Below, one piece after another: positions 7,471 through 14,379 of a stretch of 20,770 nucleotides of DNA. The notes under the pieces were generated by a model, which searched no databases, had not been told where the DNA came from, and worked only from the letters and a program-made list of their open reading frames with translations. The DNA is from JAADHU01 sp964446495. Its GTDB lineage: Bacteria; Pseudomonadota; Gammaproteobacteria; Steroidobacterales; Woeseiaceae. The DNA is taken from contig CAYUOY010000065.1 in NCBI GenBank assembly GCA_964446495.1, positions 1 to 20,770 of the forward strand, written 5' to 3'. Position 1 is the stretch's first letter. The number at the start of each line of letters is the position of its first letter. Position numbers and translations under genes: made by a program.

Positions 7471-8820
7471 ATGCTTATGCAGACCAAGAAACTTTATATT
7501 AAAACCATGGGTTGCCAGATGAACGAGTATGACTCGGACAAGATGGCGGACGTGTTGCGTGAGTCGCATGGGTTTGAGTTGACGGCGGTACCGGAGGAGG
7601 CGGATTTATTGCTGGTCAATACCTGTTCCATTCGGGAGAAGGCGCAGGAGAAAGTATTTTCGGTGTTGGGGCGCTGGCGTCCGTGGAAAGAGAAAAAGCC
7701 CGGACTTTTGATTGGTGTCGGGGGGTGTGTGGCGAGCCAGGAGGGTGATGGCATTGCGACGCGTGCGCCGTTTGTGGATATTGTGTTTGGCCCGCAGACT
7801 TTGCATCGGTTGCCGCAGATGGTCGACGAGGTTCTTCAGTCGGGACAGTCCGTTGTCGACGTTTCGTTTCCAGAGATTGAGAAATTCGATTGTCTGCCAG
7901 AGCCGCGGGCGGATGGACCTACTGCTTTTGTTTCGGTAATGGAGGGTTGCAGCAAGTACTGTACCTTCTGTGTTGTGCCTTATACGCGGGGTGAGGAGAT
8001 TAGTCGGCCACTCGATGATGTTGTTGCCGAGGTGGTCAGTCTCGCCGATCAGGGTGTGCGCGAAATCAATTTGCTGGGACAGAACGTCAACGCGTTTCGG
8101 GGGCCGATGCACGACGGGCAGATTGCCGATCTCGCGACGCTGATATATTACGTTGCGGCCGTCGAGGGCATTGACCGAATTCGTTTCACCACATCGCATC
8201 CGGTTGAATTTACCGATAGCCTGATTCAGGCCTATGCTGAAGTGCCGCAGCTTGCCGGATATTTGCATTTGCCGGTGCAAAATGGATCCGATCGCATTCT
8301 GAGTCGCATGAAGCGCGGGCATACCTGTATTGAATACAAGCAGAAGATCCGCAAGCTGCGTGAAGCACGTCCCGGCATTTCGATTGCATCGGACTTCATT
8401 GTTGGTTTTCCGGGCGAGACGGATGAGGATTTCGAGGCGACCATGAATTTGATTGCCGATGTAGGTTTTGATCAGTCCTTCAGCTTTATCTACAGTGCTC
8501 GGCCTGGAACACCGGCGGCCGGTTTTGTCGACGAAACACCGATCGAGGTCAAAAAGCAGCGGCTTGCTTTGTTGCAAGCGCGAATCGGGCAACAGGCAAT
8601 GGACATTAGCAGGGCGATGGTTGGGACGACGCAGACGGTTCTGGTTGAGCGTTTGTCAAAAAAGAGCCCGCGGCAGGTCGCCGGGCGCACGGAGAATATG
8701 CGCTGGGTAAATTTCGATGCCAGTCCTTCCTGTATTGGCCAGTTTGTCGATGTAGTTATTACCGAGGCGCTGCCGAATTCCCTGCGCGGACGCCTTGCCG
8801 AAGATCAAGCTGTCGCTTGA
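7471..8820 (+). CDS. miaB: tRNA-2-methylthio-N6-dimethylallyladenosine synthase (MiaB)
   Basis: MiaB is a radical-SAM enzyme that adds a methylthio group to N6-isopentenyladenosine at position 37 of tRNAs reading UNN codons. The 449-residue protein has all three parts. The N-terminal UPF0004 domain has three cluster cysteines, C15 (TMGCQMNEYDSDKMAD), C52 (NTCSIREKA) and C86 (GGCVA). The radical-SAM core has C160-x3-C164-x2-C167 in MEGCSKYCTFCVVPYTRG. The C-terminal TRAM domain runs from about residue 380. ATG 7471 and ATG 7477 are both possible; the second aligns slightly better with E. coli. Neither has a ribosome binding site; the sequence just upstream is CCTCCTT (7460-7466), the complement of one. 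It is followed after 93 bp by ybeZ, the usual gammaproteobacterial order. Confidence 0.97.
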   Translation: MLMQTKKLYIKTMGCQMNEYDSDKMADVLRESHGFELTAVPEEADLLLVNTCSIREKAQEKVFSVLGRWRPWKEKKPGLLIGVGGCVASQEGDGIATRAPFVDIVFGPQTLHRLPQMVDEVLQSGQSVVDVSFPEIEKFDCLPEPRADGPTAFVSVMEGCSKYCTFCVVPYTRGEEISRPLDDVVAEVVSLADQGVREINLLGQNVNAFRGPMHDGQIADLATLIYYVAAVEGIDRIRFTTSHPVEFTDSLIQAYAEVPQLAGYLHLPVQNGSDRILSRMKRGHTCIEYKQKIRKLREARPGISIASDFIVGFPGETDEDFEATMNLIADVGFDQSFSFIYSARPGTPAAGFVDETPIEVKKQRLALLQARIGQQAMDISRAMVGTTQTVLVERLSKKSPRQVAGRTENMRWVNFDASPSCIGQFVDVVITEALPNSLRGRLAEDQAVA

Positions 8821-8835
8821 GCGCTGCTACAGAAA

Positions 8836-8864
8836 TTGACTTTTTCGGTCTGCGGTACTTCAAT
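8836..8864 (+). promoter_or_regulatory. Possible sigma-70 promoter for the ybeZ-ybeY-corC-lnt genes
   Basis: TTGACT (8836-8841) is followed after exactly 17 bp by TTCAAT (8859-8864), in the gap between miaB and ybeZ. The -35 matches five of six positions and the -10 four of six. Transcription would start about 40 bp before the ybeZ TTG. In E. coli this operon is heat-shock controlled, but I see no sigma-32 type -10 (CCCCAT) here. Confidence 0.45.
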
Positions 8865-8913
8865 GGACTTCTGCTTGGCAATACTTCACTGACAGAGGAA
8901 TGATTCCCAACCC

Positions 8914-9912
8914 TTGAACGCTGTAAATGTATCCCAGGACATTGTCCTGGAACCCGCCGACAACAACCGTCTCGCTAACCTGTGCGGACAGTTTGATGAG
9001 CACTTGCGGCAGATTGAACGCCGCCTTAAAGTCGATATCTCCAACCGAGGCAATTGCTTTAGAGTCACCGGCAATCCAGGCGCAGCCCGTATTGGTGGCG
9101 ATGTATTGCGCTCGCTGTTCAAGCTGACCCGCGATGAAAGTCTCGACCAGGAGCGCGTGCACGTGTGCCTGCAGGAATCCGTGATGAAGGAAGACGAAGT
9201 TGAAGCTGTGGCAGCAGATGGCGAGGCTGACGATGACCGTTCATTCGAGATACAGACCCGCCGCAAGCTGGTGCGCGCCCGCGGTGCCAATCAACGTGCC
9301 TATCTGAAGAGTATCCGCGACAATGACCTTGCATTCGGCATCGGTCCGGCCGGTACTGGTAAGACCTATCTCGCCGTCGCCAGCGCCATTGATGCGCTAG
9401 AGAGCGAGCAGGTCAGACGCATAATATTGGTTAGACCGGCGGTCGAGGCTGGTGAACGACTGGGTTTTCTTCCGGGTGACTTGTCGCAGAAAGTGGATCC
9501 CTATCTACGGCCAATGTATGACGCACTGTTTGCCATGCTGGGGCCGGATACGGTCGGCAAGCTGATTGAACGCAATGTCATTGAAGTGGCGCCATTGGCC
9601 TTCATGCGCGGCCGATCTCTGAACGAATCGTTCGTGATTCTCGACGAGGCGCAAAACACCAGTGTCGCGCAAATGAAAATGTTCCTGACGCGAATCGGTT
9701 TCGGTTCGCGAGCCGTGGTTACGGGCGATATTACGCAGATTGATTTGCCTTCCGGTCAGCAATCAGGTCTCAAGCACGCGACCCGGGTTCTTGACAACAT
9801 TGAGGGCATCGCCTTTACTTATTTCACACCGGGTGATGTGGTCCGGCACGAACTGGTGCAGCGAGTCGTGGAAGCCTACGAGGCGGACGGTAACGCCCCA
9901 TCGGAGGCATGA
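8914..9912 (+). CDS. ybeZ: PhoH-like ATPase YbeZ
   Basis: YbeZ is a PhoH-family P-loop ATPase, related to the ATPase half of RNA helicases, and it partners the RNase YbeY. The 332-residue protein has an N-terminal region of about 110 residues and then the PhoH core: NQRAYLKSIRDNDLAFGIGPAGTGKT (from 126) with Walker A G144-T151, RPAVEAGERLGFLPGDL (174-190), Walker B VILDEAQN (241-248) with D244 and E245, and TGDITQIDLP. The start is TTG 8914: an in-frame stop at 8890-8892 limits the 5' end, and no ATG or GTG lies between. An AGAGGA at 8894-8899 is 14 bp upstream, rather far. A five-codon reading frame ATG 8900 to TGA 8917 overlaps this start. The end overlaps ybeY by ATGA, showing translational coupling. 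Confidence 0.93.
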   Translation: MNAVNVSQDIVLEPADNNRLANLCGQFDEHLRQIERRLKVDISNRGNCFRVTGNPGAARIGGDVLRSLFKLTRDESLDQERVHVCLQESVMKEDEVEAVAADGEADDDRSFEIQTRRKLVRARGANQRAYLKSIRDNDLAFGIGPAGTGKTYLAVASAIDALESEQVRRIILVRPAVEAGERLGFLPGDLSQKVDPYLRPMYDALFAMLGPDTVGKLIERNVIEVAPLAFMRGRSLNESFVILDEAQNTSVAQMKMFLTRIGFGSRAVVTGDITQIDLPSGQQSGLKHATRVLDNIEGIAFTYFTPGDVVRHELVQRVVEAYEADGNAPSEA

Positions 9913-10397
9913 GTCCGCGCACCGTGGCGGATGTCGAGGTCGTTTGCGATGCCGGCGGTGTGCCCTCGGCGAGTGACATGGGAGCCTGGCTGGAGCGCGC
10001 CATCGCGGCGGCCGGTCAGGGGCACAAGAGCGATACGGAAGTGAGTGTGCGGGTTGTTGATGAAACGGAAAGCGCGGCGTTGAACCTGAAATATCGAAAC
10101 AAGAATTGTGCGACGAACGTGCTGGCATTTCCGGTCGATCTGCCCGATATGGGTCACTGGCCGGCAAAGATGGCCGTGCCATTGGGAGACCTTGTCATCT
10201 GCGCGCCCGTGGTCGAGCGCGAGGCGGTGGAGCAGGGTAAGGAGCTTGCCGCGCATTGGGGCCACTTGTTGGTGCACGGGATGCTGCACCTGCTGGGATA
10301 TGATCACGACACCGATGTTCACGCCGAGGCCATGGAATCGCTTGAAACCCGTATTTTGCAGGCGCAAGGTGTGCGAAACCCCTACGAAGACCCTTGA
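9909..10397 (+). CDS. ybeY: Endoribonuclease YbeY
   Basis: YbeY is a zinc-dependent endoribonuclease needed for 16S rRNA 3'-end maturation and ribosome quality control. The 162-residue protein matches the family length (155 in E. coli). The metal site is intact: H123-x3-H127-x5-H133 in VHGMLHLLGYDHDTD. The other conserved blocks are also present: LNLKYRNKNCATNVLAFP (58-75), including the N-x-x-T-N-V-L-A/S-F signature, and the LGDLVIC strand (92-98). The ATG overlaps the ybeZ stop in the sequence ATGA, so its translation is coupled to that of its partner ATPase. It is followed by corC after 78 bp. Confidence 0.96.
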   Translation: MSPRTVADVEVVCDAGGVPSASDMGAWLERAIAAAGQGHKSDTEVSVRVVDETESAALNLKYRNKNCATNVLAFPVDLPDMGHWPAKMAVPLGDLVICAPVVEREAVEQGKELAAHWGHLLVHGMLHLLGYDHDTDVHAEAMESLETRILQAQGVRNPYEDP

Positions 10398-10475
10398 ATG
10401 TCCTGCTACACTAGCGTTACCGAGCAGTCCTGACCGAACGTGACTGGCGGTGTAAATCTTCACTCAGACGGAACA

Positions 10476-11336
10476 ATGAACGACAAACCTCCAAGTACCA
10501 ACGGCACAGGATCAACCGGATTGTTGTCACGCGTAGTGCGTGCCATCAAAGGTGGGCCCTGGAGCCGCGAAGAAATTCAGGAAATTCTGCAGCGATCCGA
10601 AGACAGTTTTGATCCTGAAGAGCAGGACATGCTGGCGGGCGTGCTGGAAGTGGCCGAAACGCAGGTTCGCGAGGTGATGGTGCCACGCTCGCAAATGGTC
10701 GTTATCGAGCGTGATCAAAGTCTGTCGGAGATGCTGGATATTATTGTCGAATCCGGCCATTCGCGGTTTCCGGTTATAGGTGAAGACCGGGATGAAGTTC
10801 TCGGTGTCTTGCTGGCCAAAGACCTGCTGCATCATTTCATGTCGTCGACCGACAGCGACCTGCAGATCGATCAGTATGTCCGCTCGCTTTCCGTGATCCC
10901 GGAGTCAAAGCGCCTGAATACGTTGCTCAAGGAGTTTCGAGACAGCCACAGCCACATGGCGATCGTCGTTGATGAATACGGCGGCGTGTCGGGGCTGTTG
11001 ACGATCGAAGACGTGCTCGAGGAGATTGTCGGCGAGATCGACGACGAACACGACCATGAAGAAGCCGAATTTATTGAGGCGACGGAAGAAAAAAATGGCA
11101 AGCCATGTTTTACGGTGCGCGCGCTGACCCGCATTGAAGACTTTAACGAGTTCTTCGATTGTGAATTCGAAGACGACGCGTACGATACCGTCGGTGGACT
11201 GGTTATGCATGAATTGGGCCGATTGCCACGCCGGGGCGACAATCTGGATATTCCGGGTTTCAGCTTTCTGGTCACGAAGGCCGATCGCCGCCGTATCGAT
11301 ACTCTGCAAGTTCAGCGAGATACCCCCGCCGAATAA
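10476..11336 (+). CDS. corC: CorC/YbeX family protein with two CBS domains
   Basis: The 286-residue protein has the full CorC (YbeX) layout without the membrane domain of longer relatives. After an N-terminal low-complexity stretch (about 1-20) comes REVMVPRSQMV at about 65-75, then two CBS domains (about 70-190) with SRFPVIGEDRDEVLGVLLAKDLL and the second containing MAIVVDEYGGVSGLLTIEDVLEEIVGEIDDE, and a C-terminal transporter-associated CorC_HlyC domain ending near FSFLVTKADRRRIDTLQV. CorC was linked to magnesium and cobalt efflux, and YbeX more recently to ribosome metabolism; the latter fits its place beside ybeZ-ybeY. A GTG at 10440 would add 12 residues, but ATG 10476 matches the start of E. 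coli CorC better. The ribosome binding site (ACGGA) is weak. Confidence 0.93.
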   Translation: MNDKPPSTNGTGSTGLLSRVVRAIKGGPWSREEIQEILQRSEDSFDPEEQDMLAGVLEVAETQVREVMVPRSQMVVIERDQSLSEMLDIIVESGHSRFPVIGEDRDEVLGVLLAKDLLHHFMSSTDSDLQIDQYVRSLSVIPESKRLNTLLKEFRDSHSHMAIVVDEYGGVSGLLTIEDVLEEIVGEIDDEHDHEEAEFIEATEEKNGKPCFTVRALTRIEDFNEFFDCEFEDDAYDTVGGLVMHELGRLPRRGDNLDIPGFSFLVTKADRRRIDTLQVQRDTPAE

Positions 11337-11388
11337 TGCGAGGGCATCAGCAGCATAGCGATTCCGCTACGGCGAGCGGCCAATCCTG

Positions 11389-12903
11389 ATGACAGGCATT
11401 CCGGAACTGCAAAGCCGCTACGAACGCCAGCCACGGCTGGTCGCTGTCGGCATGTTCATTTGCGGAGCTGCGCTGACGCTGGCGTTTGCGCCATTCGGGT
11501 TTTACCTGTTGGCTCCAGTCCTGGTTGTGCCGGTGCTGATCGGTGCTTTGATGCTCAGCCCGAGGTCAGCAGCGCGGGTCACGTTCTGGTTCGGCTTCGG
11601 GCTTTTTCTGGGCGGTACCTACTGGATTTATGTGTCGGTGCATGTCATCGGCATGGCGCCATTGTGGATTGCCATCGCCCTGATGCTGGGGCTCGTGTTC
11701 ATCATGGCGATGTTTCTCGCCAGCATGAGTTGGCTGGTGTCGCTACTGGTCAGGGGCGACTCATTGCGACTTGTCTGGATTGGGCCCATCGTGTGGGTGC
11801 TGATCGAATGGCTGCGGGGCTGGTTTCTGAGTGGGTTTCCGTGGCTGAGTCTTGGCTACAGCCAGATCGACTCACCGCTGGCCGGCTGGGCACCGTTACT
11901 GGGTATCTACGGTGTGTCGTTGTTGCTGATGATCAGTGCAGCTGGCCTGGTGCTGTTGCTCACCCGCCGTAATCGGTTTCTGGCACTGGCATTGATTCTC
12001 CTGCCCTGGTTGCTGGGCCAGGGTCTGAGCCTGCAGGAATGGACTCAGCCGATTGGCAAGCCGGTTGCCACGACCCTGATTCAGGGTGGCGTACCGCAGA
12101 AAGAAAAATGGCTGCCCGAACAGTTTGCGCCGACGCTGGAGCTTTATCACAACGCGCTGAGCAACGTAAAAGAAAGCACCCTGGTGGTCTGGCCAGAGGT
12201 TGCGATTCCGTCGCTGCTTAGCCTGGACAATCCCTACCTGGCCGTTCTTCAGGATGATATGCGTGCTCGTGGGATGACCCTGGTGCTCGGTATTCTCGAG
12301 AACGACACCGAGGAGCAAAAAATCTATAACAGTGTGTTGCTGCTGGATGGCGAGTCACACCAGGTGTATCGAAAACGTCATCTCGTGCCCTTCGGCGAAT
12401 ATTTTCCGGTGCCCGACTTCGTGCGCGAATGGATGCGATTGCTGAGTTTGCCAAACAATGACATCTCGTCGGGTGCTGCAAAACAACCCATTCTGGTTGG
12501 CGCCGACGGCACCAGGATGGGGGTCGCGATCTGTTACGAGGACGCCTACGGGGCCGAGCAGCTTTACGCATTGCCGGATGCCACGGTCATGATCAACGTC
12601 AGCAACGACGGCTGGTTTGGCAACTCGATCGCACCGCATCAGCATTTGCAGATAGCGCGGATGCGGGCGCTCGAGACCGGGCGCTGGGTCGTGCGGGCGA
12701 CTAACAACGGTTTGAGCGCATTCATCGGTCCGCACGGAGAAATTGCTGCATCGGCGCCGCAATTTGAATTCGCCACACTCAGCGCTGCGATTCAGCCGCG
12801 CTCCGGTCTGACGCCGTACGCACGGACGGGCAACTGGTCCGTGATTTTGCCACTGTGCCTGATTCTCGCTTGGGCAGCGTTGAGAAGAAGACATAATCTA
12901 TAG
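11389..12903 (+). CDS. lnt: Apolipoprotein N-acyltransferase (Lnt)
   Basis: Lnt is the inner-membrane enzyme that adds the third acyl chain to the N-terminal cysteine of lipoproteins, allowing export to the outer membrane. The protein is 504 residues (E. coli 512). The N-terminal half has about six membrane helices (starting at about 18), and a last helix lies near the C-terminus (about 482-500). Between them is the periplasmic nitrilase-like domain with the full catalytic triad: E270 in VVWPEVAIP, K329 in YRKRHLVPFGEYFP and C382 in AICYEDAYG; these match E267, K335 and C387 of E. coli. Other conserved blocks are INVSNDGWFGNS and HQHLQIARMRALETGRW. It follows corC by 52 bp, as in many gammaproteobacteria; no good ribosome binding site is seen before ATG 11389. 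Its product works upstream of lipoproteins such as LptE, encoded nearby. Confidence 0.97.
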   Translation: MTGIPELQSRYERQPRLVAVGMFICGAALTLAFAPFGFYLLAPVLVVPVLIGALMLSPRSAARVTFWFGFGLFLGGTYWIYVSVHVIGMAPLWIAIALMLGLVFIMAMFLASMSWLVSLLVRGDSLRLVWIGPIVWVLIEWLRGWFLSGFPWLSLGYSQIDSPLAGWAPLLGIYGVSLLLMISAAGLVLLLTRRNRFLALALILLPWLLGQGLSLQEWTQPIGKPVATTLIQGGVPQKEKWLPEQFAPTLELYHNALSNVKESTLVVWPEVAIPSLLSLDNPYLAVLQDDMRARGMTLVLGILENDTEEQKIYNSVLLLDGESHQVYRKRHLVPFGEYFPVPDFVREWMRLLSLPNNDISSGAAKQPILVGADGTRMGVAICYEDAYGAEQLYALPDATVMINVSNDGWFGNSIAPHQHLQIARMRALETGRWVVRATNNGLSAFIGPHGEIAASAPQFEFATLSAAIQPRSGLTPYARTGNWSVILPLCLILAWAALRRRHNL

Positions 12904-12914
12904 TTAGATAGATT
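12895..12914. promoter_or_regulatory. Inverted repeat over the lnt stop codon, possible second TetR operator
   Basis: AATCTAT (12895-12901), a 6-bp centre and ATAGATT (12908-12914) form a dyad. It shares the octamer ATCTATAG with the stronger palindrome at 12969-12986. The two dyad centres are 73 bp apart, close to seven helical turns, which would allow looping. This is an inference from sequence shape only. Confidence 0.35.
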
Positions 12915-12958
12915 AAAAGCGCAGTAACTCTTTGTAATTAAATGATTATAAATATTTC

Positions 12959-12987
12959 TTGATAGAACTTCTATAGATCTATAGAAT
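12959..12987 (+). promoter_or_regulatory. Possible sigma-70 promoter of the tetR gene
   Basis: TTGATA (12959-12964), a 17-bp spacer and TAGAAT (12982-12987) lie in a very AT-rich stretch and point towards the TetR gene, whose ATG is 35 bp downstream. The perfect palindrome at 12969-12986 fills the spacer and part of the -10, so a protein bound there would block RNA polymerase. Confidence 0.45.
12969..12986. promoter_or_regulatory. 18-bp perfect palindrome, probable TetR operator
   Basis: TTCTATAGATCTATAGAA is a perfect 18-bp palindrome located 36-53 bp before the start of a TetR-family gene and overlapping its likely promoter. TetR regulators bind such dyads as dimers and commonly repress their own gene. 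The site differs in composition from the surrounding genes. Confidence 0.6.
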
Positions 12988-13021
12988 TCTTTGCCTGCGT
13001 CAAAGTGAAGAGTATGGCGGC

Positions 13022-13639
13022 ATGGTGCAAGTGGCCTCGGACAAATACCAGCAACAACGCGCGCACGCGATTCGTGCGGCGGCGGCTGTGTTCGCGGACA
13101 AGGGCTTTCATGGCGCAAGCACCAGGGACATTGCCGAGCGCCTCGGTATCAAGCAAGGCAGCCTGTACTACTACTTTCGTTCGAAAGAAGAAGCGCTGAG
13201 TGAGGTCTGCCTGTACGGCATCGAGGACTACGTGCAGCGGATGGTCGGGATTGCGGCGAGTGATCAAGCCTTCGAAGCAAAGTTGCAGGCGACCGTAACA
13301 TCCCATCTGAGCAGCTACCGCGAACGCAATGAAGCATTGAAGGTGTACAACGATGAACGCCTCTATTTGCCGGATGCCAGGCGAAAGAAGTTGCACGAAC
13401 TTGGTAGCGGCTATCGCAGGAATTTGCAGGGCATCTTTGCAGAAGGAATAAAAAATGGTGAGTTGCGTGAATCGATTGATTGCCGTTTCGCGGCACAGGC
13501 GGTGATCGGCATTTGCAATGCCTGGGGCGACATTATTGTTCGTGAGTCTGAGCTGGATCTATTCGATGTGACGCAAAAATGCGTTGACTTGTTGCTCAAC
13601 GGCTTTGGCGAGAAAAGAAAATCAAAACGGCAGGAATGA
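13022..13639 (+). CDS. TetR/AcrR family transcriptional regulator
   Basis: This 205-residue one-domain regulator has an N-terminal TetR DNA-binding domain: AAAAVFADKGFHGASTRDIAERLGIKQGSLYYYFRSKEEAL (19-59), with the helix-turn-helix at about 33-52. The C-terminal ligand domain, with NDERLYLPDARRKKLHELGSGYRRNLQGIFAEGIKNGELR and a final DLLLNGF, resembles the KstR2-like TetR C-terminal group, whose members often sense acyl-CoA-type ligands; that is a loose family resemblance. The ATG at 13022 follows GAAGAG (about 13006-13011) by about 10 bp. Another ATG at 13014 is out of frame. It probably represses its own promoter through the palindrome at 12969-12986. It lies 70 bp before cysC on the same strand, so it may also control cysC-sat. 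Confidence 0.9.
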   Translation: MVQVASDKYQQQRAHAIRAAAAVFADKGFHGASTRDIAERLGIKQGSLYYYFRSKEEALSEVCLYGIEDYVQRMVGIAASDQAFEAKLQATVTSHLSSYRERNEALKVYNDERLYLPDARRKKLHELGSGYRRNLQGIFAEGIKNGELRESIDCRFAAQAVIGICNAWGDIIVRESELDLFDVTQKCVDLLLNGFGEKRKSKRQE

Positions 13640-13660
13640 TGCCGCTAAATGAAACCAGGA

Positions 13661-13678
13661 CCTGTCACAAACGACAGG
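13661..13678 (+). other. Stem-loop between tetR and cysC
   Basis: CCTGTC (13661-13666), a six-base loop ACAAAC and GACAGG (13673-13678) form a perfect 6-bp stem in the 70-bp gap. No T-run follows, so it is unlikely to be a strong terminator. It could be an operator dyad or a structure in the leader of cysC. The cysC ribosome binding site, AGAGAGGAG, follows at about 13690-13698. Confidence 0.35.
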
Positions 13679-13709
13679 ATCATGGAGATCAGAGAGGAGT
13701 TCAGAAATA

Positions 13710-14369
13710 ATGGCTGTACAAAAAGCAACCAACGTCACCTGGCAGGATGGCGAGGTGTCACGGCAGGACCGATATCAAATTCTGGGACAGAGCGGCGCGA
13801 CAATCTGGTTTACCGGCTTGTCGGGTAGTGGCAAAAGCACTATTGCCGTGGCGCTGGAAAAAGCGCTGTACAAGCTCGGCAAGTTGTCCTACCGACTTGA
13901 TGGCGACAATGTTCGACTTGGCATTAACAAGAATCTTGGCTTCAGCGAAACGGACCGCAGTGAAAACATACGAAGGATTGGTGAAATCGCCAAACTTTTC
14001 GGTGACGCCGGGACGCTTTCATTGTCCAGCTTTATCAGCCCGTACATCGAGGATCGTGATGGCGTACGCAAGCTGCACGACGAGGCATCCCTGAAGTTCG
14101 TGGAGGTGTTTGTGGACTGTTCGCTGAAGGTGGCTGAGGAGCGAGATCCCAAAGGTCTGTACAAAAAAGCCAGAGCGGGTGAAATCAAGAATTTCACCGG
14201 TATCGATGATCCCTATGAGGCGCCGAAGCAGCCTGAGATTCACTTGCACACGGACAAGATGTCGCTAGAGGAAGAAGTGCAGATTATTATCGACTACCTC
14301 GAGGCCAGCGGTATTATTCAAACTCAGGATCTGACAACGTCAGATGAAAGAGCGCAGGTCGCCGTTTAG
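13710..14369 (+). CDS. cysC: Adenylylsulfate kinase (APS kinase)
   Basis: CysC phosphorylates adenosine 5'-phosphosulfate with ATP to make PAPS, the sulfate donor for reduction or sulfation. The 219-residue protein is slightly longer than E. coli CysC (201). Visible motifs: Walker A GLSGSGKST (36-44), the APS-binding LDGDNVR (63-69), NLGFSETDRSENIRR (75-89), the FISPY loop with the phospho-serine position S110, DPKGLYKKARAGEIKNFTGIDDPYE (146-170) and the C-terminal EEEVQIIIDYL. All key residues are present. A strong ribosome binding site (AGAGAGGAG) precedes ATG 13710. The stop overlaps the ribosome binding site of sat, whose GTG is 11 bp further on, so the two are almost certainly co-transcribed and carry out successive steps from sulfate to PAPS. 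Confidence 0.96.
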   Translation: MAVQKATNVTWQDGEVSRQDRYQILGQSGATIWFTGLSGSGKSTIAVALEKALYKLGKLSYRLDGDNVRLGINKNLGFSETDRSENIRRIGEIAKLFGDAGTLSLSSFISPYIEDRDGVRKLHDEASLKFVEVFVDCSLKVAEERDPKGLYKKARAGEIKNFTGIDDPYEAPKQPEIHLHTDKMSLEEEVQIIIDYLEASGIIQTQDLTTSDERAQVAV

Positions 14370-14379
14370 GAGCACCAAT

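Noticed and set aside
7606..8592. Minus-strand open frame of 328 codons opposite miaB
   Set aside because: It is antisense to the radical-SAM and cluster motifs of miaB and has no recognisable domain.
12904..13021. Possible insertion-sequence remnant or attachment site in the AT-rich gap before tetR
   Set aside because: There are no transposase fragments, terminal repeats or target duplications; the dyads are better explained as regulator sites.
14344..14379. Upstream ATG of sat, overlapping cysC
   Set aside because: There is no ribosome binding site before it, and the added residues do not fit the family. GTG 14380 has TAGGAG at the right distance.
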